A program made the translations under genes and the position numbers. A DNA stretch of 64,000 nt from Kiloniellales bacterium (GTDB taxonomy: Bacteria; Pseudomonadota; Alphaproteobacteria; Kiloniellales; JAKSDN01). This document shows, in pieces, positions 9,191-17,479 of the stretch (its first letter is position 1; the number at the start of each line of letters is the position of its first letter). The stretch is from contig JASJEC010000006.1 in assembly GCA_030064845.1 (NCBI GenBank), forward strand, positions 62,001-126,000. The letters run 5' to 3'. The notes beneath the pieces are model-generated. The model was not told the DNA's origin and did not search any database. It was given only the letters and a program-made list of their open reading frames with translations.

Positions 9191-9332
9191 CTAGAGCGGA
9201 TCATGTCTTGACGGAAACGCTTCGCGGTTCCGGCAAAACATGTGAATCCGCTCTACGTCTATGGTTTAGAGCAGATTCACCGGGTTTGATGGATCGCCTC
9301 CGGCGATTCAGTCGAACCCGGATCTGCTCTAG
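9191..9332. repeat. Composite two-hairpin repeat, copy A (complete)
   Basis: Two imperfect palindromes of about 64 bases each are joined by a short linker. Module 1 runs from AGAGCGGATCATGT to ACATGTGAATCCGCTCT. Module 2 runs from AGAGCAGATTCACCGGG to CCCGGATCTGCTCT. Each carries a 3-base TCA/TGA bulge on one arm, and the modules face opposite ways. The element begins and ends with CTAG. The last CTAG supplies the stop codon of the gene at 9329-9550. Confidence 0.9.
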
Positions 9333-9550
9333 GCGAATGTCCGGCTCGGGTAGGCCGCCTTGATGGCGGCGGCGGCAGGGCCGACGCCGCTTTCGCGGGT
9401 CACCGACCAGACGTGCTTGACGTACCAGCCGGGATGATTGGCCTCGAAGCTGTCGGTCAGCTCCCGCGGAGGCCGGTAGGAGGTGATGACCCGTCCACCG
9501 CTCGGACCGGTCTCGCTGAGCACCAGATATAGGTAGATCTTCTTGTGCAT
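9329..9550 (-). CDS. Small protein of unknown function (73 residues)
   Basis: Unrecognised. It begins MHKKIYLYLVLSETG and contains an SYRPPRELTDSF segment followed by a predicted small alpha/beta stretch (WYVKHVWSVT). The ATG at 9550 is chosen because the frame upstream runs into the phasin gene as low-complexity sequence; the ribosome site is weak. Its TAG stop comes from the terminal CTAG of the adjacent repeat, so the natural C-terminus may have been replaced. It follows the phasin gene on the same strand by 115 bases. It could be a real small protein or a spurious open frame. Confidence 0.5.
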   Translation of the reverse strand: MHKKIYLYLVLSETGPSGGRVITSYRPPRELTDSFEANHPGWYVKHVWSVTRESGVGPAAAAIKAAYPSRTFA

Positions 9551-9665
9551 GGGTCCGCTTTCGGAAGCGGAGGTCGACTTGCGCCGGCCGCTGCGGTTGC
9601 GGTTCGCCGAGGGCCCGGCGATGGCGCCTTGCCCTCGGACGACGGCGGACTGCACGCCCACGACT

Positions 9666-10112
9666 TTAGGCCGCGTGCGGCGTGAAGAGCTTGTCGACGG
9701 CAACCTTGGTCCGGGCCTGGAGCGGCGCGGCAATCTCGTTCGCGGCGACAAGCGCCAACTCGGAGACCTTGGCGCTCTCGGCCATCGCCTTGTCCAACGC
9801 GGCCTGCATGTAGCCGGTCTGGAGATCGACCGCCTGCTGCACCGACTTGGCACCGCTCAGGGCCTTGGTGGCCGCGAGATTGGCCTCGTAGGCGCCTTTG
9901 ACATAGGCCGCGAACTCGGCATTGAGCCGCTGCGCGCCGGCCAGGGCCGCCGTGTTGGCCTGGACGACCGCGTCCAGGTTGTCTTTGCCGATCACGACCA
10001 GCTCGTCGTAGCCCTCGAGGGCCTTGGTCACGGCCTCGACCGACTTCGCGCTAGCGGCTTGAAGGACCGCATAGGGCGCATCGACGGCGGCTTTCTGCTT
10101 CTTGGTAGCCAT
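9666..10112 (-). CDS. Phasin (polyhydroxyalkanoate granule-associated protein)
   Basis: A 148-residue, alanine-rich, almost entirely helical protein with a lysine-rich start (MATKKQKAAV) and amphipathic heptads throughout, typical of phasin_2 family proteins that coat PHA storage granules. GAGGAAG precedes the ATG at 10112. The frame is open upstream, but that extension is arginine-rich and crosses the promoter operators, so it is rejected. PhaR-like operators at 10196 and 10254 flank the presumed promoter, which supports the phasin assignment. PHA synthase genes are not in the window. Confidence 0.85.
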   Translation of the reverse strand: MATKKQKAAVDAPYAVLQAASAKSVEAVTKALEGYDELVVIGKDNLDAVVQANTAALAGAQRLNAEFAAYVKGAYEANLAATKALSGAKSVQQAVDLQTGYMQAALDKAMAESAKVSELALVAANEIAAPLQARTKVAVDKLFTPHAA

Positions 10113-10195
10113 CGCTTGATCTTCCTCTCGTTCGTCACTTGGACGCTGGGTTGGTCCTCGCCGCGGCGCGCGTCCTCTGCACCGCCATCTGATGA

Positions 10196-10210
10196 TGCTG
10201 CACTGCAGCA
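10196..10210. promoter_or_regulatory. PhaR-like operator, proximal
   Basis: TGCTGCACTGCAGCA contains CTGC-N3-GCAG, the sequence reported for the PHA-responsive repressor PhaR of Paracoccus-type bacteria. It lies 84 bases before the phasin start codon. Confidence 0.65.
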
Positions 10211-10253
10211 TGGCGGAAACATATCTATTTAATGAGAAACTTCAAGCAAAATT

Positions 10254-10266
10254 GTGCAGTGCAGCA
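10254..10266. promoter_or_regulatory. PhaR-like operator, distal
   Basis: GTGCAGTGCAGCA reads on the minus strand as TGCTGCACTGCAC, one base from the proximal site. AT-rich sequence between the two sites (about 10218-10250) is the likely phasin promoter, so a repressor on both sites would bracket it. Confidence 0.55.
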
Positions 10267-10396
10267 TAACTTTTGCGAATCGTGATGCGAAAACTGAAGC
10301 CGGCTTTTTGGATCTTCCGCGAAGCGCGCCGATACGTGTCAGCGGGCTTCAGCTGGTTGGGCCCGCCGCTTCAGCCGTTCAAGGATGGCAAGCGAG

Positions 10397-13117
10397 TCAT
10401 CGCGTGCGGGGAATGGCGAATATGAAGTCCGCGCCCTCGCCTTCCACGCTCTCGACCCAGATGCGGCCGCCCATGCGATCGACAATGTGCTGGCAGATGG
10501 CGAGGCCCAATCCGGTTCCCTTGGGATTTCCGGTCTGGCCAGCCCGCACTTGATGGAACTGGTCGAAAATTGCTTCGCAGTCCGCCTTTGGGATACCGGG
10601 TCCGTTGTCCTTTATGTGCGTGACCAGCTCGCTCCCCGTGCATTCAAGCGCGACCTTGACCCGGCCGGTGCCAGGGGGACAGAACTTTTGCGCATTGGAG
10701 AGCAGATTGATCACGACCTGTACGAGCCGGTCCCTGTCGGCGTGGATCAAGGGCACCGATTCGGGAAGTTCCGCCTCGAGCCGGACGTCGGCCTGCTCGA
10801 ATACGCGGGAGAGCGTCGTAACGGAACTCTCGACCACGTCCTTCAGGTCGACATCCTCCATCTTCCACTGCATACGGCCAGCCTGGATCTTGGCGAGCTC
10901 GAGCACCTCGTTGATCAGACGGGTCAAGCGTTCGCTCTCGCTGATTATGATCCCCAGGAACTCCTTCTGCTCCTCCGGTTCGATTTCTGGGTCGTCGTGC
11001 AGGATCTCCGAAAAGGAGCGGATCGAGGTGAGCGGCGTACGCAGTTCGTGCGTGACCGTCGACAAGAACTCATCTTTGAGACGGTCCAATTCCCTCAGGC
11101 GCTCATTGGCCTCCTGGAGATCGCGGGTCGCGGCTTCGAGCGCTTCGGACTTCTGCTCGAGCTGACGGCTGTACTCGAGCACTTGGGTCGTTTCGTCCAA
11201 CAGGCTCATGACCTGCTCGGGGCTGACGCCCTCGCCCTTCACGGCGGAAGCAATGGTGATCCGGGCCGAGGCACTGCCGATCGATCCGGCGATCAGTCTC
11301 TCGACTACCTGAACCAAGGCCGCGTCCCCATAGGCAGAGGCATCGAGGGTCACCCCACGCTCACGGGCGTGGCGCGCGAAGGCGGCCTCGGCGCGCTCCT
11401 TTCCCACGAACTTCTCGGCGAGCGCACGCAAATCCTTGACCAAGGCACTGCCTTGCCAAGCCCCGGCTGGCGCCTCGGTCTGGCCCCCCTGGCGAAACAC
11501 CTCGACGAAGAGCGTTGCCTGGTTTTGTTCAAGGCTGCTCGGCCGGTCCAGAAGGGAAACCACAAGAAACGCGCCGGTGTTGAGGATCATGCTCCAGAAC
11601 ATCGCATGAGAGATCGGGTCCAGGCCCCCGATGCCGAGGAGCGCGTAGGGCCGAAGGAACTCCAGCCCGAAGGGTCCCGCGGTCAGAAAGCTCTCTGCGA
11701 TCCAACCGGAGCGCGCAAATGAGGGAAGCAGGAGCGTATAGAGCCAAACCGCGAAGCCAGCCGACAAGCCGGCAATAGCGCCCCGGCGGGTCCCGCCCCG
11801 CCAGAAGATGCCCGCCAGCATCACCGGGGCAAACTGGGCGGCGGCGGCGAAGGACACCAGTCCGATGGAAACCAGGGCGTAGGAATCGCCGACCAGACGG
11901 TAGTAGACATAGGCCAGAAGCAGGATGACCAGAATGGCGCTCCGCCGGATGCCCAAAAGCAATCCGGACAGGTTGGTCCGTTCGGCGATCTGCAGCCGCC
12001 CCATTTGAATCAGGGCCGGCATTACGAGGTCGTTGCTCACCATGGTGCTGAGCGCGACCGTGGCGACAATGACCATCGCGGTCGCCGCGGAAAGCCCGCC
12101 GATGAAGACCAGCAGCGCCAGGAACGGCCGCTGCTCCGCCATGGGGAGCGCGAGGACAAAGGTGTCGGCATCGACCCCGCCGTCAGGGAACCAGAGGAGT
12201 CCGCCGAAGGCGATCGGCAGCACGAAGATGTTGATCAGCAAGAGATAGAGCGGAAACATCCACATGGCCTTGGTCAGGTGGCTCTCGTCGACATTCTCCA
12301 CGACGGTGACCTGGAATTGACGGGGCAGGCAGATGATCGCCAGCATGGCCAACAAGGTCAGGGTCACCCAGTTGGTTCCCGCGGCATCGAACGTCATCAG
12401 CCGGGCGAGTTCCGGACGCTGCAGCGCCTGGCCAAAGAGGTCGCCGAATCCGTCGAACAGCCCGAAGGTGACGAACAGCCCGACAGCCAGGAAAGCGACA
12501 AGCTTGACCACGGACTCGAAGGCGATGGCGACGATCATGCCACCATGATGTTCCGTCGCATCCAGGTGGCGAGTGCCGAAGAGGATGGAGAACAAGGCCA
12601 GCACGGCGGTGACCACCAAAGCCGTGTCCGCAAGACCGAGCGCGCTTTGTGTCGCTCCCGAGAGCTCCGGATAGTGCAGGAGAACGTCGAAGCTGGAGGC
12701 CACCGCCTTCAGCTGCAGGGAGATGTAGGGCACGATCCCGATGGTCGCGATGATCGTGACCAAGCCGCCGAGCGCCTGGCTCTTGCCATAGCGCGACGCG
12801 ATGAAGTCGGCGATCGAGGTAATTCTCTGAGCCTTGCTGATCCTGATGATCTTGCGCAGCAGAAACCAGCCGAGAACGAAGCTCAGAGTCGGCCCGAGGT
12901 AGATCGGCAGGAAGCCGACGCCGGTTTGAGCGGCCCGTCCAACGCTGCCGTAAAAGGTCCAGCTAGTGCAGTAGACGGCGATCGACAGGGAATAGATGTA
13001 GGGCGTCGCCTCGAGGCCCCGTCCCGCCTCGGTTCGCTTGTCGCCGTAGTAGGCGATGGCGAACAGCACGAGGAGATAGACCAGGGCCGTGAGCAGTATG
13101 ATCCAGCCTGACAGCAT
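10397..13117 (-). CDS. SSS-transporter-fused sensor histidine kinase (CbrA/CrbS type)
   Basis: A 906-residue protein. The first 540 or so residues are a sodium:solute symporter-like membrane domain with about 13 helices. A linker and coiled coil (about 620-680) follow, then a histidine kinase core: phospho-acceptor H690 in THELRTPLTS, N-box INLLSNAQKF, DNGPGIP and KGTGLGLAI. The architecture is that of CbrA/CrbS kinases, which sense acetate or carbon supply and control acetyl-CoA synthetase and uptake. There is no attached receiver. The neighbours (two stand-alone receivers, an ActP-like symporter and acs) fit that role. The ATG at 13117 is preferred to an arginine-rich upstream extension. 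Confidence 0.92.
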   Translation of the reverse strand: MLSGWIILLTALVYLLVLFAIAYYGDKRTEAGRGLEATPYIYSLSIAVYCTSWTFYGSVGRAAQTGVGFLPIYLGPTLSFVLGWFLLRKIIRISKAQRITSIADFIASRYGKSQALGGLVTIIATIGIVPYISLQLKAVASSFDVLLHYPELSGATQSALGLADTALVVTAVLALFSILFGTRHLDATEHHGGMIVAIAFESVVKLVAFLAVGLFVTFGLFDGFGDLFGQALQRPELARLMTFDAAGTNWVTLTLLAMLAIICLPRQFQVTVVENVDESHLTKAMWMFPLYLLLINIFVLPIAFGGLLWFPDGGVDADTFVLALPMAEQRPFLALLVFIGGLSAATAMVIVATVALSTMVSNDLVMPALIQMGRLQIAERTNLSGLLLGIRRSAILVILLLAYVYYRLVGDSYALVSIGLVSFAAAAQFAPVMLAGIFWRGGTRRGAIAGLSAGFAVWLYTLLLPSFARSGWIAESFLTAGPFGLEFLRPYALLGIGGLDPISHAMFWSMILNTGAFLVVSLLDRPSSLEQNQATLFVEVFRQGGQTEAPAGAWQGSALVKDLRALAEKFVGKERAEAAFARHARERGVTLDASAYGDAALVQVVERLIAGSIGSASARITIASAVKGEGVSPEQVMSLLDETTQVLEYSRQLEQKSEALEAATRDLQEANERLRELDRLKDEFLSTVTHELRTPLTSIRSFSEILHDDPEIEPEEQKEFLGIIISESERLTRLINEVLELAKIQAGRMQWKMEDVDLKDVVESSVTTLSRVFEQADVRLEAELPESVPLIHADRDRLVQVVINLLSNAQKFCPPGTGRVKVALECTGSELVTHIKDNGPGIPKADCEAIFDQFHQVRAGQTGNPKGTGLGLAICQHIVDRMGGRIWVESVEGEGADFIFAIPRTR

Positions 13118-13119
13118 CG

Positions 13120-13386
13120 CTAGACCGAGTCCCTCCCGTCCCGCTCGCGATCTGCCGGCGGCGCGGCTGGCTGTTGGTTCCCGCCACGCGAGGATTCCAT
13201 GACCAGCGCCAAGAGGCCGATGAGGAGGGCCCAAGCGACGAAGAGGTAGAGGTAGAGGGCTGGTATCCCGAACAGCAGATGCTCTTCGGCGGCACCGAAG
13301 CTGTTGAGCACTGGGACGGAAAAGAGAACCGCTCCCAGCAACGCGAGGGCGATCGTCCGCTCGCCATACCTTCGCGTGTCATTCAC
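13120..13386 (-). CDS. Small two-helix membrane protein next to the SSS kinase
   Basis: An 88-residue protein with two hydrophobic segments (about 10-30 and 40-63) and a hydrophilic Pro/Asp/Arg tail. The stop lies 2 bases before the kinase start, so the two are co-transcribed and probably co-translated. Small partners of this shape accompany SSS transporters (for example YhdT/DUF997 next to PanF), so an accessory subunit of the transporter-like kinase domain is plausible. The family itself is not firmly recognised. Confidence 0.7.
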   Translation of the reverse strand: MNDTRRYGERTIALALLGAVLFSVPVLNSFGAAEEHLLFGIPALYLYLFVAWALLIGLLALVMESSRGGNQQPAAPPADRERDGRDSV

Positions 13387-13427
13387 GAGACTGGCCCCGG
13401 CGATTCACGGTTCGGCTCCTCATCCCT

Positions 13428-15563
13428 TCAGTAGCGTGCCTGCTGCCGGCGAATTTCGACGATCTTGTTCGACACCTCGATGGCCTGCCCGAGGCTGACA
13501 ATGTTCCGCGCTTCCAGCAGCTCGATCATCCTGAGGAAGGCTCCGGCGGTAACCAGGGAGTCGCCCAGAGCCGTGTGCCGCCCCTGGATTTCGATTCCGA
13601 AACGCTCGGCAACCGCGTCCAGGGTATGCTGGTTCGTGTGATCGTGCAGAAAAGCCGAAAGGAGCACCGTATCCAGCACGGCGCTGTCGAACTTCACGCC
13701 GCAGAGATCCTGCTTTAGTGACAGGAACTTCAGATCGAAGGCCGCATTGTGAGCAACCAGCACCGCGTCGCCCACGAAGTCGTGGAATCGCTGCAGCACC
13801 TGCTCGATCTTCGGCTTGTCCCGCACCATCTCTTCCGTGATGCCATGGAACTTGATGGATTCCTTGGGAATCCCCCGCTGCGGGTTGACCAACTCGCTAA
13901 AGGATTCGCCGGTCAATATTCGGCCGTTCACGATCCTTACGCCGGCGATTGAGATGATTTCGTCGCCCTTCGAGGGCTCCAGGCCGGTCGTCTCGGTGTC
14001 GAAGACCACGTAGGTCAGCTCGCGCAGCGGCCGGTCGACCGCCGCCGAGGCCTCGATCCGCCGTAGGAGATCGAAGTCGTAAAACTCCGGCCGCTCCGGC
14101 AGGACCGCGCTGTCTCGTTTCGCCGCGCTGTGGTCTTCGACGGGGGCCGGGAGCGGCAGGCGAATTCTCGCCCAGCCCTCCCGGTGGACATCGCACCAAA
14201 CTTCCGAGCGGTGACGCTCGAGCACGTCGCGGCCGGTCAAGCCGCCCAATTGCTCTTCGAGTGGCTCGTCCAACCAGGTTTCCAAACGGCCGGAGGGAAC
14301 CACCTCGCCCTGCCAGGAAATGTCGATGTAGCACCTTCGGCTGGCCGAAGAGGCTTCGAGATCGAAGGTGGCGACATCGGAGTGCTTCGCGACCCGATGA
14401 ACCATGTGATCGAGCAGTTCGACCACGCTGTGACTGTCGCAATGCAGCCAGATCGGGACTCCGGTCATCATGGAGTCGACAAGACGCTCGTCGCGCAGAC
14501 GGCGGACGACGCAGTTGAGCACGTTGGCCGAATAGACGTCACTCATCGGCCAGTGGCCGGTCACCAGGTCGCGGTACTCGTCGTTGATGCCCTCCAGATG
14601 CCGCGAGAGGGCCTCGCACTCGCTGTCGAGAACGCCTTCGAACTCTTTCCGGTCCTCGGCATCCATGTCCATATCGCCGACCAGCATTTCCGTCGCTGCG
14701 CGCAGGTTCGCCAGGGGCCTTCTGAGACCGTCGATCGCCTCGCGAAGGAGGCGGTCTCGCTTGCCGAGAATGGCCAGCTTGCCGGTTGCGTCCTGGAAGG
14801 TGACGACGTAGCCGCTTGCCGTGCCCTCGTCCGCCTCGACGATGAGGCTGACCCGACCTTCCAGGACGTAGCGACCGTCGACCGTGGCGCAGACGACCAA
14901 GGCGGAATGGTCGAACCGGCCGGCATCGTCCTCCGCCTGGGCCAGGCTGTTGAACAACTGCTCCAGCGCATGGAGGAAGGGTTGCCGGTTCACCACCGTG
15001 AACAGCGATCGGCCCAGGCCGAGATCTCTGGTGAGCCGCAGGATCTGCAGTGCGCGCTGGTTGTAGAGCAGGATCTGGTGGTCGAAGTTGCAGATCATCA
15101 CGCCTTCATGAAGATCCCGCAGAACGGCTTCCAAACGATTCCTCTGCTCTTCGGCCGCGCGAGTCGCCCGCGAGACCTGATCTTCAATCTGCCTGCGCGC
15201 GGTGGTCAGCGCTTCGCCCGCATCCCTTGTCGCGGCGAACAAGGCGCCGAGGGTGCCCGTCTTGGCCGATTGGATCTCGTGGTCGGGATTGGAATGGGTG
15301 AGCGTCTCCAGATCTCGGGTCAGGCGCTGAAGGGGTGCGACAAAGTCGACATCGAACCGCATCCAGACCCAGGTGATCACACCGATCAGCGCGAAGCCGG
15401 CGGCGCCGCCGAAGAGCACGAGCGGCGGCCCCGGGTTGCCGGTCAGCCGGTCCGCGGCGAGCCAAAGGCCCAGGCCCAGCAGAACCGGGACGGAAAGCGC
15501 AATGAGGGCGAAAAGGAGAAAGACACGAAACCGCAGGCCCAGTCTGTCGACCGGCTCAGTCAC
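13428..15563 (-). CDS. Membrane PAS sensor with degenerate kinase domain fused to a DEDDh 3'-5' exonuclease
   Basis: A 711-residue protein. Two membrane helices (about 11-39 and 46-67) are followed by a HAMP-like linker, a PAS domain (about 146-258) and a dimerisation helix that reads DGLRRPLANLRAATEML. There D278 sits where the phospho-acceptor histidine belongs. A worn ATPase-like region follows. The C-terminal 190 residues are a DnaQ-like exonuclease: D522/E524 in FDTETTGLEP, D610 in HNAAFDLKFL, and H663/D668 in RHTALGD, so all DEDDh catalytic residues are present. The GTG start has GGAG 6 bases upstream; a TTG four codons earlier is possible. It overlaps the receiver gene upstream. DnaQ-like proteins occur beside acetate transporter/DUF294 genes in other proteobacteria. 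Confidence 0.85.
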   Translation of the reverse strand: MTEPVDRLGLRFRVFLLFALIALSVPVLLGLGLWLAADRLTGNPGPPLVLFGGAAGFALIGVITWVWMRFDVDFVAPLQRLTRDLETLTHSNPDHEIQSAKTGTLGALFAATRDAGEALTTARRQIEDQVSRATRAAEEQRNRLEAVLRDLHEGVMICNFDHQILLYNQRALQILRLTRDLGLGRSLFTVVNRQPFLHALEQLFNSLAQAEDDAGRFDHSALVVCATVDGRYVLEGRVSLIVEADEGTASGYVVTFQDATGKLAILGKRDRLLREAIDGLRRPLANLRAATEMLVGDMDMDAEDRKEFEGVLDSECEALSRHLEGINDEYRDLVTGHWPMSDVYSANVLNCVVRRLRDERLVDSMMTGVPIWLHCDSHSVVELLDHMVHRVAKHSDVATFDLEASSASRRCYIDISWQGEVVPSGRLETWLDEPLEEQLGGLTGRDVLERHRSEVWCDVHREGWARIRLPLPAPVEDHSAAKRDSAVLPERPEFYDFDLLRRIEASAAVDRPLRELTYVVFDTETTGLEPSKGDEIISIAGVRIVNGRILTGESFSELVNPQRGIPKESIKFHGITEEMVRDKPKIEQVLQRFHDFVGDAVLVAHNAAFDLKFLSLKQDLCGVKFDSAVLDTVLLSAFLHDHTNQHTLDAVAERFGIEIQGRHTALGDSLVTAGAFLRMIELLEARNIVSLGQAIEVSNKIVEIRRQQARY

Positions 15564-15933
15564 CCTCGTCTCCAAGCAGCGATCTGACCTTGCTGACCAG
15601 TTCCTTGGTCGAAAAGGGCTTGGTTATGTAGGCGTTGGCCCCGAGCGCCATCCCCTTCTCGATTTCGACCTCCTGTCCTCTGGCCGTTGCCATGATGATT
15701 TGGATGTGCTTAAGCGCCGGATCCGACCGGATCGTCTGACAGACGTCGTAGCCGTCGCGTTTCGGGATCATCACGTCGAGGATGATCAGATCGGGCACAG
15801 ATGACTGGGCAATCTCCAGCGCCTCCTCGCCATCGCTGGCCTGAAGCACGTTGTATCCGGCCTTCTTCATCAAGTGTCGGAGCGAAAGCATGATGTTTCG
15901 CTCGTCATCGACAATGAGCACGGTCCTCTTCAA
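15556..15933 (-). CDS. Stand-alone response regulator receiver
   Basis: A 125-residue CheY-like protein with the acidic pair in VLIVDDERN, phospho-acceptor D53 in LIILDVMIP, the switch threonine position in MATARG, and K105 in YITKPF. There is no output domain. The TTG at 15933 has GGGGGA about 10 bases upstream and gives the same D53/K105 spacing as the receiver at 16419; a TTG seven codons earlier is possible. The 3' end overlaps the PAS-exonuclease gene by 8 bases. It is a likely phosphotransfer partner for the SSS kinase two genes away. Confidence 0.88.
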   Translation of the reverse strand: MKRTVLIVDDERNIMLSLRHLMKKAGYNVLQASDGEEALEIAQSSVPDLIILDVMIPKRDGYDVCQTIRSDPALKHIQIIMATARGQEVEIEKGMALGANAYITKPFSTKELVSKVRSLLGDEGD

Positions 15934-16418
15934 CGACGCAGATTCCCCCTTCAATGCCTGCCGCCCCCTTTGCCGAGGCGAAACGGTCCAGGCTCAAGGT
16001 GGTCGGGTACAAAACCGGCCCGACACCGCTATTGGCAGCCGCTGCAGCAAACCTGTGCTTTGGCCATTGTGCCGCACTGACAGCTATCAGTGCGGACTCG
16101 AGAGCCTAGCACATAGACTTTTCCGAGCGAGAGTCTCGCGGCGGCCATTGGCGAACGGCACCGCGGGGCGGCAGGCGAGCCGAGTCGCTTCCCTGCGCCT
16201 GACGTCTCCTCGATTGGGCCTTGCACCGAAGTCACGGGCCTTACGAAGGACTGAGAAGCGCGGTGACCGAAGACTAAGTCGAAGTACTTGTTTCTACTCT
16301 GGTAAATCGAACGAGTATGGTCCGATAGGACCGCGCCTTTCTCGGGGGAGCAAGAGACAAGATCGACGGGATGTAGCCGTGATTGTCTGTGCGGCTCCAG
16401 CAATTACACGGAATTGCC
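15934..16418. other. Divergent intergenic region between two receiver genes
   Basis: 485 bases without a supported gene. It contains a 9-base-pair inverted repeat at 16072-16095 and a more AT-rich part (16270-16320) that could carry the promoter of the rightward receiver. No clear sigma-70 or sigma-54 consensus was identified. Confidence 0.5.
16072..16095. repeat. Perfect inverted repeat, possible operator
   Basis: CCGCACTGA, a 6-base loop, then TCAGTGCGG. No T-run follows on either strand, so it is not a standard terminator. Its position between divergent receiver genes makes a protein-binding site possible. Confidence 0.5.
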
Positions 16419-16805
16419 ATGACAAGTATGGTATTAATAGTTGAGGATGAGCCTGAGATTTTGAAGGCGCTTACATTTCTACTGAGCCGGGCAAATTTCG
16501 AGGTCCGCGTCGCCCGCGACGGGGAGGAGGCCATTGAGGCCATCGAGGAAGCCTGTCCGGCGCTTGTCCTGCTCGACGTCATGCTGCCCAAGAGAGACGG
16601 CTTCGAGGTCTGTGAGTTCATCCGCGCCAATCCGAAGTGGAATGACCTGCGGATTATCATGCTGACCGCCCGGGGACGAGAGGAAGATCGCGAAAGAGGT
16701 CTCGCGATGGGGGTCGACGCCTATTTGACCAAACCCTTTTCGACCCGCGAAGTCCTGGCGCAGGTTCAGCGCCTGGTTTCCATGAGTCCGCAGCGACAGG
16801 GGTAG
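16419..16805 (+). CDS. Stand-alone response regulator receiver (second copy)
   Basis: A 128-residue CheY-like receiver with D9/E10/D11-type acidic cluster (VLIVEDEPE), phospho-acceptor D53 in VLLDVMLP, T in MLTARG and K105 in YLTKPFSTR. It closely resembles the receiver at 15556-15933 (shared PKRDGFEVC/PKRDGYDVC and KPFST segments), so the two are recent paralogues on opposite strands. It has no output domain. The ATG yielding MTSMVLIV is preferred over an upstream in-frame GTG. It probably serves the transporter-kinase signalling pathway of this cluster. Confidence 0.88.
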   Translation: MTSMVLIVEDEPEILKALTFLLSRANFEVRVARDGEEAIEAIEEACPALVLLDVMLPKRDGFEVCEFIRANPKWNDLRIIMLTARGREEDRERGLAMGVDAYLTKPFSTREVLAQVQRLVSMSPQRQG

Positions 16806-16819
16806 GGCGGCACTGCCGG

Positions 16820-17350
16820 TCATTCGGCCGGCGTCGTCGAGCAGACCGCCTTGAACAGCGGGCTGTCCGGCTCGACCGCGGTCCAGTTCTGCTCCAGCGG
16901 CAAGCCGTTCTCGTCGACGCCCCCTGACGCCATGAAATCCGTCCGCCTGGCGTTCGGGCAGTCGAAGAGCTGCTGGGTCACGACCGTGGGACTCCGGCGA
17001 TTGACCAGAATGACCTCGGCGAGGACATAGCCCGGCAGTTTCTCGTTCCGGCGAAGCTTCGATCGATCGACCGAGATGAAACGTTCGGTTTGCGGGAAGA
17101 GGTAGGTCCAAGGCTTCCAGGCGGCGGAGGTGCCAAAGGTCTCCACGACCTCGATCTGCGCCGGCAGGCTCGCGATCGTCCGGGGGCCCCATGAATACTC
17201 GTCCCACAGATTGTAGGCGAGCATCGCAAGGCCGGCCGCGAGCGGAATCAGATAGCGGGGCGATTTCCGGCCGCGCAACCGATAGAACAGAAGAATGACG
17301 CCGGCCGCGCAGATACCCGCGGAGAAGGTCGCCAGGAGATGGATCAGCAC
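16820..17350 (-). CDS. Membrane-anchored protein of unknown function
   Basis: A 176-residue protein not recognised. It has two hydrophobic segments near the N-terminus (about 4-22 and 31-46), then a soluble domain of about 125 residues with a WGPRTIAS segment and an FDCPNARRTDF segment near the C-terminus. Its two cysteines (in FDCPNA and AVCSTT) might form a disulfide if the domain is periplasmic. The GTG at 17350 is chosen because the upstream extension lacks a ribosome site. It lies downstream of the DUF294 gene on the same strand and converges with the receiver gene, with 14 bases between the stops. Confidence 0.65.
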   Translation of the reverse strand: MLIHLLATFSAGICAAGVILLFYRLRGRKSPRYLIPLAAGLAMLAYNLWDEYSWGPRTIASLPAQIEVVETFGTSAAWKPWTYLFPQTERFISVDRSKLRRNEKLPGYVLAEVILVNRRSPTVVTQQLFDCPNARRTDFMASGGVDENGLPLEQNWTAVEPDSPLFKAVCSTTPAE

Positions 17351-17479
17351 GGGCCGGTGTTCCGGAGCTGGCTGGCCTGCTCCAGGTCCAGAGCGCAGCG
17401 CGCAATCACGCTTCCAATCAAGACTGGGAAGCGATCCCAACTCAACACACCACGCTCCTGGACGACTGGCTTCATGGGA

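Noticed and set aside
9191-9332. Composite repeats as CRISPR-like units
   Set aside because: Copies are far apart, lack regular spacing and spacers, and are palindromic modules rather than short direct repeats.
16072-16095. Perfect palindrome between the receivers as a terminator
   Set aside because: No T-run on either strand and no gene end nearby; kept only as a possible operator.
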